From Ktedonobacter racemifer DSM 44963 (GTDB lineage Bacteria > Chloroflexota > Ktedonobacteria > Ktedonobacterales > Ktedonobacteraceae): DNA of 64,000 nt. The notes under the pieces are model-generated. The model ran no database searches. It saw only the letters and a list, made by a program, of their open reading frames with translations, and was not told the origin of the DNA. The stretch covers positions 3,199,481 through 3,263,480 of the forward strand of contig NZ_ADVG01000001.1 in the NCBI RefSeq assembly GCF_000178855.1. The letters run 5' to 3'. This document shows, piece after piece, positions 16,420 through 24,268 of this stretch (positions within the stretch are counted from its first letter, which is position 1; every line of letters begins with the position of its first letter). A program made the position numbers and the translations under genes.

Positions 16420-18474
16420 ATGACCACAACTATCTCCTCTACGACCCATGCCGAGAGCCGCGTCGCGGGCTGGCTCGCATCCGAAGAGTTCGCTATTTTA
16501 GAAGCTGTTTGTGAGACCTTATTTCCCTCGCTTGAACCTCCAGCTGGCAATTCGGAGGCAGAACAGGCCTACTATCGCCGGAGTGCGCACGATCTCGATC
16601 TCGCGCACCTGATCGCCGAGACGCTAGCGCAAGAACCCCCCGAAGCCCAGGCGGAGTTTCGCCAGTTACTGGCCTTGATGGCAAATCCCGTAAGTGGGCT
16701 ACTCCTGGCTGGTAGCGCCAAATCGTTTCTAGAGCTCTCTGCCGCAAAGCGCGCACGCTACCTCCTGGCGATGGCCAATAGCCCGCTGGGACAGTTGCGC
16801 CAGGGCTATCAAGCTATGAAGCGCCTGGCGGGCTTTATCTACTTCTCGGCGCCAACTGAAGAGGGCCGTAATCCCAACTGGGAGGTGCTCGACTATACTC
16901 CGGCGCCACCGCCACCAGCCGACGCGCCACAACCCATTCGCCCCCTGGCCATTACAGAAGATACGACCCTGGACGCCGACGCCATTGTGATAGGTTCGGG
17001 CGCGGGCGGAGGAGTTGCCGCCGCTGAGCTAGCCCTGGCGGGCAAGAGCGTGATCGTACTGGAGAAGGGTGGCTATAATAACGAGGCCAATTTTACCCTG
17101 CAAGAGGCCCAGGCCACACCCGAGCTCTACTTGAATCACGGCCTGCTGACCTCAAAGGACCTGGGCGTGGTCATCCTGGCGGGCAGCACGCTGGGCGGCG
17201 GGACTGTCGTCAACTGGACGACCTCGTTTCGCACACCGATAGATGTTCTCGAAGAATGGGAGACCATCTCTGGCTTGCGCGGCCGTTTTACAAATGCGCA
17301 ATATCAGGAGAGCTTCGCCGCCGTTGAACAGCGCATCCAGGTCAACACAGAGAATAGCGCGCATAACCGCCAGAACCGCTTGCTCTATGATGGTTGTAAG
17401 GCCCTGGGCTATCACACAGAGGAAATTCCCCGTAACGCCGTTGGCTGTGACCAGCGCTGTGGCACCTGCGGCTATGGCTGTCGCTATGGCGCAAAGCAGT
17501 CGACCATGAAGACCTACTTGCAGGATGCCTTCGACCATGGCACGCGCATCATCGTCAACTGCCAGGCCAACAAGGTGCTTATGGAGAATGGGCAGGTCCA
17601 GGGCGTCCTGGCCACTGTTCTCAATAAAGAGGCCGGGCGCACCTATGAACTTACCCTGCACGCCAAAACGGTTGTGGTAGCGGCGGGGACCCTCAATACG
17701 CCCGCGATCCTCTTGCGCTCAGGCCTGACAAATAAGCATATTGGGCAGCATCTCCACCTGCATCCCACGACCACGCTCGCGGGCCTCTATCCCGACAAGG
17801 TGTATCCCTGGCAGGGCGTCATGCAATCGGCATACTCGGATCAATTCGGCCGCCTCGATGGCAACTATGGCTATAAGCTTGAGGTGCCGCCCGCTCATCC
17901 CGGTCTGCTGGGACTGGCGACTCCCTGGTTCTCCGCTCGGGAGTACCGCGAGCAGATGGCACAGGCGGCGCATATCGCGACCATTATCGTGCTTTCGCGG
18001 GACAAAGGCGAGGGCAGCGTCACCCTTGATCGCCATGGAGAGCCAATCATTAACTATGTCGTCTCGGTCTATGATCGCAAACATCTCATGCACGGGCTGC
18101 GCCAGTCCGCGCGCATCCACTTCGCCGCAGGCGCCAGAGAAATCGTGACGCTGCATAATCAACGCACAGGCGTGAAGCGTGGAAGCGATGGCAGTGTCAG
18201 CGCACAGGACTTGCGTGAGTTTGATCGCGCCATTGAGCGCCATGGTATGGGACCCAACCGTAACATGACCTTTACCGCGCACCAGATGGGTACCTGTCGC
18301 ATGGGTAATGATCCCAAAACCTCGGTCACCAACGAACACGGCGAGGTCTATGGCGTCAAAGGGCTCTTCGTTGCAGATGGCAGCCTCTTCCCCGCCGCCT
18401 CAGGAGTCAACCCCATGCTTAGCATTATGGCCCTCGTCCACAATAACTACCAGTATCTCAAAACCGTGGTATAA
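16420..18474 (+). CDS. GMC-family FAD oxidoreductase (long-chain alcohol oxidase-like)
   Basis: Flavoprotein of 684 residues that would oxidise an alcohol to an aldehyde. Residues 20-150 resemble the gluconate 2-dehydrogenase subunit 3/fatty alcohol oxidase N-terminal helical region (EEFAILEAVCETLFPSL). The FAD-binding Rossmann motif IVIGSGAGGGVAAAELA is near residue 190, and GSTLGGGTVVNWTTSFR near 250. A Cys cluster CDQRCGTCGYGC lies near 345, as in plant and yeast fatty alcohol oxidases. The C-terminal GMC part has the active-site His in TAHQMGTCRMG and Asn in ASGVNPMLS. The ribosome site aaggagg precedes the ATG. It is divergent from the MerR gene, and the 165-base gap between them holds the MerR operator, so shared control is possible. 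Confidence 0.88.
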   Translation: MTTTISSTTHAESRVAGWLASEEFAILEAVCETLFPSLEPPAGNSEAEQAYYRRSAHDLDLAHLIAETLAQEPPEAQAEFRQLLALMANPVSGLLLAGSAKSFLELSAAKRARYLLAMANSPLGQLRQGYQAMKRLAGFIYFSAPTEEGRNPNWEVLDYTPAPPPPADAPQPIRPLAITEDTTLDADAIVIGSGAGGGVAAAELALAGKSVIVLEKGGYNNEANFTLQEAQATPELYLNHGLLTSKDLGVVILAGSTLGGGTVVNWTTSFRTPIDVLEEWETISGLRGRFTNAQYQESFAAVEQRIQVNTENSAHNRQNRLLYDGCKALGYHTEEIPRNAVGCDQRCGTCGYGCRYGAKQSTMKTYLQDAFDHGTRIIVNCQANKVLMENGQVQGVLATVLNKEAGRTYELTLHAKTVVVAAGTLNTPAILLRSGLTNKHIGQHLHLHPTTTLAGLYPDKVYPWQGVMQSAYSDQFGRLDGNYGYKLEVPPAHPGLLGLATPWFSAREYREQMAQAAHIATIIVLSRDKGEGSVTLDRHGEPIINYVVSVYDRKHLMHGLRQSARIHFAAGAREIVTLHNQRTGVKRGSDGSVSAQDLREFDRAIERHGMGPNRNMTFTAHQMGTCRMGNDPKTSVTNEHGEVYGVKGLFVADGSLFPAASGVNPMLSIMALVHNNYQYLKTVV

Positions 18475-18484
18475 AAGAGAGAAT

Positions 18485-18532
18485 CCATAAAAAAGAGAGG
18501 GTCGCATAGTCGCGGCCCTCTCTTTTTTATGG
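18485..18532 (+). terminator. Strong bidirectional terminator after GMC gene
   Basis: Stem of about 20 bp with CCATAAAAAAGAGAGGG on the left and its near-perfect complement on the right, A-rich before and T6 after. Confidence 0.85.
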
Positions 18533-18744
18533 AACTTTTCTTCGGCATTACCAGTCCCTCCACTTGCCTCAATGGCACTTCGATCGTCGCCGGCCCCAGA
18601 AGTAATGTTAGTGTAACGTTCTCAGATTTTATCACGACAATATTGATGCATGTAAATTCATAGCATCTGCGTACTTGTATTTTCCCTACAATTTGCATAC
18701 ATTTGTATGCGCCTATATTTCTATAGAAATACGAGGAAATAACT

Positions 18745-19704
18745 ATGCGAAGAAAATACTTTCTTCCTCTTTTATGTATGGCCCTCTTATCTCTCTTCTC
18801 TCTTGTATTGGCTGGCTGTGGTGCAGGCAATGCCTCCTCGGCAACGGTAGCGCCATCTCCAACCGCCACGTCTCTGGCACAAAAGGCGAAAGAGGTTCCA
18901 GTCACATTAAGCAAACCAGTTACCCTGACCAAGCCATCGACGCCCGCGCCGACCGTTCAGGTTAGTTGGACAAATCCTTACACTATGTATGCAACGGGGA
19001 CCGCCATCGTGCGCAATGCCCCCAATACAGATGGCACCATCTTGACCAGTTATGCTCCTGCAACCGCCATTACTGTCTATGGCAATGTCCAGGGGGAAGC
19101 GGTTAATGGCGTCTCGATGTGGTATCGTGTCTCTGATCGCAACAGCGACCCCAAATACATCTATGGTGGTCGTCTCAGCAATATGAAGACTACACCTGCT
19201 CCCACACAGACATCTACTGGCGGGAAGGTCCTGGGACCACCTCCACCTCCGCCCCCTGCTCCTGCCGCGCCCGTCGCGACTGGAAAGGTCATTTTTGTCA
19301 ATCTCTCAACTCAGTATCTCTACGCCTATGAGAACGGTGCAGTCGTACGCTCCTTCCCGATCACAAGTGGACGCCCAGAGCTATACACGCCAGCCGGTAC
19401 CTTCACTGTCCTCAGCAAGGGAGCCAATTTGACGTTCTACTCCCCCTGGCCAGTTGGTTCGCCTTACTACTATTCGCCTGAGCATGTCGATTACGCGCTC
19501 AAGCTCACCACTGGCGGTATCTATATCCATACCGCAGGCTGGCGAGAGTACAATGACTTTGGTCCTGGAACGCAGAATCCCCATACATTGCCAGATGGCA
19601 CCCAGTCAACTGGCTCGCATGGATGTATCAATACGCGTGTCAGTGATGGACAATGGTACTACAGCTGGGCACCCGTTGGTATGACTGTGGTTATGTCCTA
19701 CTAA
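18745..19704 (+). CDS. L,D-transpeptidase lipoprotein (YkuD domain)
   Basis: Cross-links or remodels peptidoglycan, or anchors proteins to it. The lipoprotein signal peptide ends LVLAGC (acylated Cys about residue 26), so it sits on the outer face of the cytoplasmic membrane. A Thr/Pro-rich linker is followed by an SH3b-like region (residues 75-145, TGTAIVRNAPNTDGTILTSY) and a poly-Pro hinge (about 165-175). The YkuD domain spans about 182-319 and starts KVIFVNLSTQYLYAYENG. Its active-site motif is SHGCIN, with His292 and Cys294, and an IYIHTAG strand lies before it. Complete and probably active. The ribosome site gagga precedes the ATG. A small palindrome (18695-18710) lies in the AT-rich region upstream. 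Confidence 0.9.
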   Translation: MRRKYFLPLLCMALLSLFSLVLAGCGAGNASSATVAPSPTATSLAQKAKEVPVTLSKPVTLTKPSTPAPTVQVSWTNPYTMYATGTAIVRNAPNTDGTILTSYAPATAITVYGNVQGEAVNGVSMWYRVSDRNSDPKYIYGGRLSNMKTTPAPTQTSTGGKVLGPPPPPPPAPAAPVATGKVIFVNLSTQYLYAYENGAVVRSFPITSGRPELYTPAGTFTVLSKGANLTFYSPWPVGSPYYYSPEHVDYALKLTTGGIYIHTAGWREYNDFGPGTQNPHTLPDGTQSTGSHGCINTRVSDGQWYYSWAPVGMTVVMSY

Positions 19705-19765
19705 TTAATGCCCATGTGCAAATTACCGAATTGACCTCTCGCGCCTGCAGCACTCGCTTTGATTA

Positions 19766-19816
19766 ATAACGTGATGCCGGTTGATAGCCTGCGGCTATCA
19801 ACCGGCATCACGTTAT
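19766..19816. terminator. Very long perfect hairpin
   Basis: A 22-bp perfect stem (19766-19787 with 19795-19816) that extends two more pairs to a TGC triloop. It is preceded by CTCGCGCCTGCAGCACTCGC (19738-19757), close to a sequence before the hairpin at 23192. Likely ends the transpeptidase transcript. Confidence 0.6.
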
Positions 19817-19996
19817 CGGCCAGAAATTTGAGCGCACTTTGAAGGCTCACTACGTCTATTCCCCAGCTTCTTACGTTCCCTCGCCAAAATACCTCGTTTT
19901 AAAGGTTGACATTTACCTATGCCAGAACTTATACTTAGCTCAAGAGAAAAATACTTTGTTGATCTATTTAATCAACTTTTAAAAGGAGCCAGCACG

Positions 19997-20839
19997 ATGT
20001 CAGAGTATGCACATCCAGAGGTACTCGTTGACGTTAATTGGGTTGAGGATCATTTGCAGGACCCCCGTGTTCGCCTGATTGAGGCGGATGAAGATGTCCT
20101 GCTCTACGAAATTGGTCATGTTCCGGGCGCGGTCAAGCTTGACTGGAATGTCGATGTCCAGAATCCCCTGAGCCGCGACTTTGTGGATAAAGAGGGCTTT
20201 GAGCAGCTTTTGAGCCGCTGGGGCATCTCCAATGACACCACCGTGGTTCTCTACGGCGATAAGAACAACTGGTACGCGGCCTATGCCTTCTGGCTCTTCA
20301 AGCTCTATGGGCATGAGGATCTGCGTATTCTTAACGGTGGTCGCGCGGCCTGGGAACATGCTGGTAAGGCCTACAGCAAAGAGGTTCCCACCTACGAGCG
20401 CACCCATTATCAGGCCCAGGAAGAAAACGACCAGATTCGTGCGTTCCGCGACCAGGTCCTGGTCGAACTGAAGGATTCTGACCTGCGCCTGGTCGATGTA
20501 CGCTCCCCGGGCGAGTACAGCGGCGAGCTACTCCACATGCCGAATTATCCCCAGGAAGGTGCTCAGCGTGCCGGCCATATCCCGGGCGCGAAGAATATTC
20601 CCTGGGCCACTGGCGCGCGCGAAGACGGTACATTCAAGAGTGCCGATGAATTGCGCAAGCTCTACGAAGACAAGGGTATTACACCAGAAAACAAGGTCGT
20701 CACCTATTGCCGCATTGGTGAGCGTGGAGCCTATAGCTGGTTCATTCTCACACAGTTGCTGGGCTTTACAGACGTCCGTAACTACGATGGCTCCTGGACT
20801 GAATGGGGCAGCCTGGTCCGCTCCCCCATCGAGCGGTGA
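19997..20839 (+). CDS. Thiosulfate/3-mercaptopyruvate sulfurtransferase (tandem rhodanese)
   Basis: Transfers sulfane sulfur from thiosulfate or mercaptopyruvate to an acceptor. Two rhodanese domains: residues 8-125 (lacking a catalytic Cys; the loop reads [12 protein letters not shown]) and 150-280 with the active-site loop [10 protein letters not shown] (Cys238). CH2A/B-type motifs are visible as [13 protein letters not shown] and [13 protein letters not shown]. The loop CRIGERG is nearer the thiosulfate type (CRxGxR) than the mercaptopyruvate type. The start is the ATG at 19997 with aaaggag 8 bases upstream; the frame is open to 19919 without a ribosome site. A terminator follows at 20862. 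Confidence 0.92.
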   Translation: MSEYAHPEVLVDVNWVEDHLQDPRVRLIEADEDVLLYEIGHVPGAVKLDWNVDVQNPLSRDFVDKEGFEQLLSRWGISNDTTVVLYGDKNNWYAAYAFWLFKLYGHEDLRILNGGRAAWEHAGKAYSKEVPTYERTHYQAQEENDQIRAFRDQVLVELKDSDLRLVDVRSPGEYSGELLHMPNYPQEGAQRAGHIPGAKNIPWATGAREDGTFKSADELRKLYEDKGITPENKVVTYCRIGERGAYSWFILTQLLGFTDVRNYDGSWTEWGSLVRSPIER

Positions 20840-20861
20840 GTTCCTCTTGCGTCCAATTGAG

Positions 20862-20888
20862 AGCGCCCCTGCGGGGGCGCTCTTTTTT
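20862..20888 (+). terminator. Rho-independent terminator after rhodanese gene
   Basis: AGCGCCCC (20862-20869) pairs with GGGGCGCT (20874-20881), loop TGCG, followed by CTTTTTT. The T-tract is also part of the next hairpin's left arm. Confidence 0.88.
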
Positions 20889-20947
20889 GTAGTAAGAAGC
20901 TAGTGGCGTAGTTTGCGGCTGACGCCACTAGCTTCTTACTACAAAAA
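20884..20947. repeat. Very long perfect hairpin overlapping the terminator
   Basis: A 26-bp perfect stem (20884-20909 with 20922-20947) with a 12-base loop containing TTTGCGGCT. It starts with the terminator T-run and ends in AAAAA, so it reads as a terminator from either side. Confidence 0.7.
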
Positions 20948-21009
20948 GGTGTGTAGCTCATCCGAGGTTAGGGCATAGTGTGTGCTGAGTAGCCCGGTAA
21001 AAAGGGCTG

Positions 21010-21018
21010 TGATATACT
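21010..21018 (+). promoter_or_regulatory. Candidate extended -10 promoter for carboxylase gene
   Basis: TGATATACT about 50 bases before the ATG at 21068; no good -35 is present at the normal spacing. Confidence 0.35.
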
Positions 21019-21067
21019 GCCATACGTACGCACTGTTCTTGCCATAGATCAATGGAGATTGAGTTTT

Positions 21068-22660
21068 ATGACCACTAGCGAACGTAGCTCACAGGAAACA
21101 ACACATACCAAGGGGACGCAGGAGAAACTGGCCGACCTGGCCAAGGCCAAAGCGGCGTCTAAGCTGGGCGGTGGCTCTAAGCGCATTGAGGTGCAGCATA
21201 AGAAGGGCAAGCTAACGGCCCGCGAGCGCATCGACCTCCTGCTCGACCCCGGTACGTTTAACGAACTGGATATGTTTGTGACCCATCGCGCCTCAGATTT
21301 TGGTCTGGATGAGCAAAAAATTCCCGGCGACGGCGTTGTCACCGGTTACGGGCATGTCGATGGACGTCTTGTCTACGTCTTTTCCCAGGATTTCACCGTA
21401 TTTGGCGGCTCGCTCTCAGAGGCACATGCAGAGAAGATCTGCAAGATCATGGATATGGCGATGAAGAATGGCGCACCCGTCATCGGCCTCAATGACTCGG
21501 GCGGTGCGCGTATTCAAGAGGGCGTGGTGAGCCTGGGCGCCTACGCCGACATCTTCCTGCGCAATACCATGGCCTCGGGCGTGGTGCCCCAGCTCTCGGC
21601 CATCATGGGACCCTGCGCCGGAGGAGCCGTCTACTCACCCGCGATCACCGACTTTATCTTTATGGTCGAGGAGACGAGCTATATGTTCGTCACCGGCCCT
21701 AACGTCGTCAAATCGGTCACACACGAGGATGTGACCTTCGAGCAGTTGGGTGGTGCGCAGATCCACAATAGCACCAGCGGCGTTGCGCACTTTGCCTGCC
21801 CCAGTGAGCCAGAGTGCATTCGTATGCTCCGCCAGCTCCTCAGCTATCTGCCATCCAATAATATGGAGGATCCTCCGCGCATCGCCACCAGTGATAGCCC
21901 CACCCGCGTCGAGGAGGCCCTGGACAGCATTATTCCTGATAACTCAAATAAACCCTATGATATGAAGGCAGTGATCAAACATATTGTTGACGAAGGCAAT
22001 TTCTTTGAGGTCCAGGAACATTTCGCCCAGAATATTCTTATCGGCTTCGCTCGCCTGAATGGTCGCTCCGTAGGCATTGTCGCGCAACAACCGCGCGCGC
22101 TGGCGGGTGTCCTTGATATCAATGCCTCAGATAAGGCCGCCCGCTTCGTCCGCTTCTGCGACTGCTTTAATATTCCCATTCTTACCTTCGTCGACGTGCC
22201 AGGCTTCCTCCCCGGCGTCGGACAGGAGCATGGAGGCATCATTCGCCATGGCGCCAAACTGCTCTACGCTTATTGTGAGGCCACTGTGCCTAAGATCACC
22301 GTTATTACACGCAAGGCCTACGGCGGCGCGTATGATGTGATGAGCAGCAAACATGTCCGGGGCGATATCAACTACGCCTGGCCGACCGCTGAGATCGCGG
22401 TGATGGGGGCAGAGGGCGCGGTCAATATCCTTTTCAAGGATGAGATCGAGCGCGCCGACGATCCGGAGCAGCGACGCAAAGAGTTGATCGCTGAGTACAC
22501 GGAGAAGTTTAATAATCCCTACATCGCCGCCAGTCGCGGTTATGTCGATGAGATTATCGAACCACGCAACACACGTGTGAAGCTGATCAACGCCCTGGAA
22601 ATGCTAAAAAATAAGCGCGACTCCAACCCACCCAAGAAACACGGCAATATTCCGCTGTAA
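21068..22660 (+). CDS. pccB: Propionyl-CoA/acetyl-CoA carboxylase, carboxyltransferase (beta) chain
   Basis: Moves the carboxyl group from carboxybiotin to propionyl-CoA (giving methylmalonyl-CoA) or acetyl-CoA. At 530 residues it is the normal length for PccB/MmdA. Both crotonase-like halves are present: N-terminal [49 protein letters not shown] and [13 protein letters not shown]-terminal [29 protein letters not shown] and [14 protein letters not shown]. These glycine-rich turns form the two oxyanion holes. The start is ATG 21068 (ggaga upstream), not the TTG at 21059. The biotin carboxylase/carrier subunit is not in the window. Methylmalonyl-CoA epimerase is encoded convergently next door, which favours propionyl-CoA as substrate. 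Confidence 0.93.
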   Translation: MTTSERSSQETTHTKGTQEKLADLAKAKAASKLGGGSKRIEVQHKKGKLTARERIDLLLDPGTFNELDMFVTHRASDFGLDEQKIPGDGVVTGYGHVDGRLVYVFSQDFTVFGGSLSEAHAEKICKIMDMAMKNGAPVIGLNDSGGARIQEGVVSLGAYADIFLRNTMASGVVPQLSAIMGPCAGGAVYSPAITDFIFMVEETSYMFVTGPNVVKSVTHEDVTFEQLGGAQIHNSTSGVAHFACPSEPECIRMLRQLLSYLPSNNMEDPPRIATSDSPTRVEEALDSIIPDNSNKPYDMKAVIKHIVDEGNFFEVQEHFAQNILIGFARLNGRSVGIVAQQPRALAGVLDINASDKAARFVRFCDCFNIPILTFVDVPGFLPGVGQEHGGIIRHGAKLLYAYCEATVPKITVITRKAYGGAYDVMSSKHVRGDINYAWPTAEIAVMGAEGAVNILFKDEIERADDPEQRRKELIAEYTEKFNNPYIAASRGYVDEIIEPRNTRVKLINALEMLKNKRDSNPPKKHGNIPL

Positions 22661-22666
22661 TTGCCT

Positions 22667-22733
22667 TAAAAGAAGATGGTGTGTTAGTTGCTACGGGCTT
22701 CGCCCGTAGCAACTAACACACCATCTTCTTTTA
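22667..22733. terminator. Very long perfect hairpin between convergent genes
   Basis: A 32-bp perfect stem (22667-22698 with 22702-22733) with triloop TTC, filling the gap between the carboxylase stop and the epimerase stop and overlapping the latter by three bases. A-run before and T-run after make it a bidirectional terminator. Confidence 0.85.
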
Positions 22734-23156
22734 GTCTTTCTTTTCTAGAAGTTCGAGGAGGACGCCATTGGTGCCTTTGGGATGGATAAATATCGCGCTA
22801 CCCTCGGCGGCAAGGCGTGGCTGCTGGTCAAGTACGGGTGCCTCCTGGGCCTGCATCTCCTGCAAGGTTTCATCTATATGCTCAACCTCCAGGCAGATAT
22901 GATGCAAGCCCTCTCCACGCTTCTCTAGAAACTTGAGTAGGCTGGCATTGGTCGCGGCAGGCTCAATTAGTTCAATCTCGCTACCGCCGGGACCACCCAT
23001 GGGTAGAAAGGCGATACGCACCTGCTCGCTTGGAACCTCTTTGATCTCGCGCGGCTCAATACCAAGTGTATCATGATAGAAGGTTAGTGCCTGTTCAATG
23101 TTACGGACAATGATAGCCACATGATCGATCCGCTTAGGGGTATTCTCGGCTGACAT
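22731..23156 (-). CDS. mce: Methylmalonyl-CoA epimerase
   Basis: Interconverts (S)- and (R)-methylmalonyl-CoA, feeding methylmalonyl-CoA mutase. A vicinal-oxygen-chelate protein of 141 residues. The metal and catalytic residues are seen in IDHVAIIV, EIELIEP, GLHHICLEVE and GVLLELLEK at the positions expected for the family. The opening KRIDHVAIIVRNIEQALTFYHDTLGI is typical. Convergent with the carboxylase chain; both share the hairpin at 22667-22733. Confidence 0.92.
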   Translation of the reverse strand: MSAENTPKRIDHVAIIVRNIEQALTFYHDTLGIEPREIKEVPSEQVRIAFLPMGGPGGSEIELIEPAATNASLLKFLEKRGEGLHHICLEVEHIDETLQEMQAQEAPVLDQQPRLAAEGSAIFIHPKGTNGVLLELLEKKD

Positions 23157-23170
23157 TCTTTACAATGACT

Positions 23171-23256
23171 CCTCGCGCCTGCGGCGCTCGCCTGATAGGT
23201 GGTGTGGTACGTGTTGACAGCCTGTGGCTGTCAACACGTACCACACCACCTATCAG
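23171..23256. repeat. Conserved motif plus very long perfect hairpin
   Basis: CTCGCGCCTGCGGCGCTCGC (23172-23191) is followed at once by a 29-bp perfect stem (23192-23220 with 23228-23256) that closes further to a TGT triloop. The stem sequence is unrelated to the other long hairpins here, but motif and layout repeat those at 19738-19816. Confidence 0.65.
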
Positions 23257-23274
23257 AATTACTTACTCATGGCG

Positions 23275-23838
23275 TTAGCTGCAACTATGTTTTGAATGCT
23301 GGGATTGAAGAAGATCCGACTTTAGGCGATGAGGCACGGCGGAGAAAACGCCCAGGCTACGCTGAATGGTACTACTCAACGTACGCAGGGCCATAAGGGC
23401 GCTGATACGCGTCTCCTCGTCATAGCCAAGCGCATTCGCAGCCTGCTCGAACTCGGCCTGGGTCAGGACTTCATACGAGAGATCGGGCTTGACCAGCATG
23501 CTCAGATCCAGGTCAACATAGGAAAGACGCTCATATCCCAGGATAGCGGGCTGAATAATGGTGGCGTATGTATGAATCAGGCTCTCGCCGTCATAAAATG
23601 CGCTTAACATGTACCAGCGCTCGGGCCAGAAGAATTGCAGACAATGTGAGCGCAGGGGGCGTGCCCCTCGCTCCCAATTCATCGGTGTGCCAGCCGGCAG
23701 CCAGAGTCGCAAGGAACCCTGCGCCGCCTCTGCCTCTTCATCCCCCACTTGCGTCTCAGCGCTCAACTGGTGTGCCTTCCACGAGCCACGTAGCGTCTTA
23801 TCATAGTTACGACACTCTACTAAAAAGTCTTGCCGCAT
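23275..23838 (-). CDS. DUF402-domain protein
   Basis: Protein of 187 residues. The DUF402 core runs WYMLSAFYDGESLIHTYATI, RLSYVDLDLSMLVKPDLSYEVLTQAEFEQAANALGY, the pattern of the FomD/nucleoside-diphosphatase-like fold whose acidic residues (VDLDL) bind metal. Characterised relatives hydrolyse nucleotides or CMP adducts; function here is unproven. The start is ATG 23838 with gaagggag upstream; the longer open frame to 24072 has no ribosome site and poor protein character. The C-terminal 35 residues are variable. Confidence 0.75.
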   Translation of the reverse strand: MRQDFLVECRNYDKTLRGSWKAHQLSAETQVGDEEAEAAQGSLRLWLPAGTPMNWERGARPLRSHCLQFFWPERWYMLSAFYDGESLIHTYATIIQPAILGYERLSYVDLDLSMLVKPDLSYEVLTQAEFEQAANALGYDEETRISALMALRTLSSTIQRSLGVFSAVPHRLKSDLLQSQHSKHSCS

Positions 23839-24186
23839 ACATATACTCCCTTCCGTCGACCCCATAGTACGGAACTTATCTTGAAACGTCAAGCATAAAA
23901 GATACTTTTTCCCATTATGCCTGGCACTTTGCTTACTTCTGTCTGTTATATTGCAGTTTGAATAAACGCTTTGCGCCCACCTTTTATTCCGCAAATAGGG
24001 CTTTAACCTCTTCCATGCCCCGGCACCTCGTCCCTGGCCTTTCTTCTGGGCGCCCGGTGTTGTACAATACAAGCTGATGGGTGCTGGCGCGTGTTTCTAC
24101 ACCTTGCTTACTACCCATATTACTACGTGCGCCTTGCTTGCCAGAAGGGCGCCAGCTTGTTGCAAGATCAGCATAATGATCTTATT

Positions 24187-24238
24187 CCGAAACCCAACGT
24201 CACTCGCGTGACTAGCGCTTCGCGCTCAGGGTTTTCGG
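24187..24238 (+). promoter_or_regulatory. Possible three-way-junction RNA upstream of the cyclase gene
   Basis: An outer stem (CCGAAACCC 24187-24195 with GGGTTTTCGG 24229-24238, one bulge) encloses two small perfect hairpins: GTCAC-TCGC-GTGAC (24199-24212) and AGCGC-TTC-GCGCT (24214-24226). It ends 30 bases before the ATG at 24269. The rest of 23839-24268 has no gene. Confidence 0.45.
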
Positions 24239-24268
24239 AGAAGAAGATGCGGAACTGTTAAGAAATTT

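Noticed and set aside
17152..17661. Minus-strand frame inside the GMC oxidoreductase
   Set aside because: Shadow frame; composition mirrors the plus-strand gene and no ribosome site is present.
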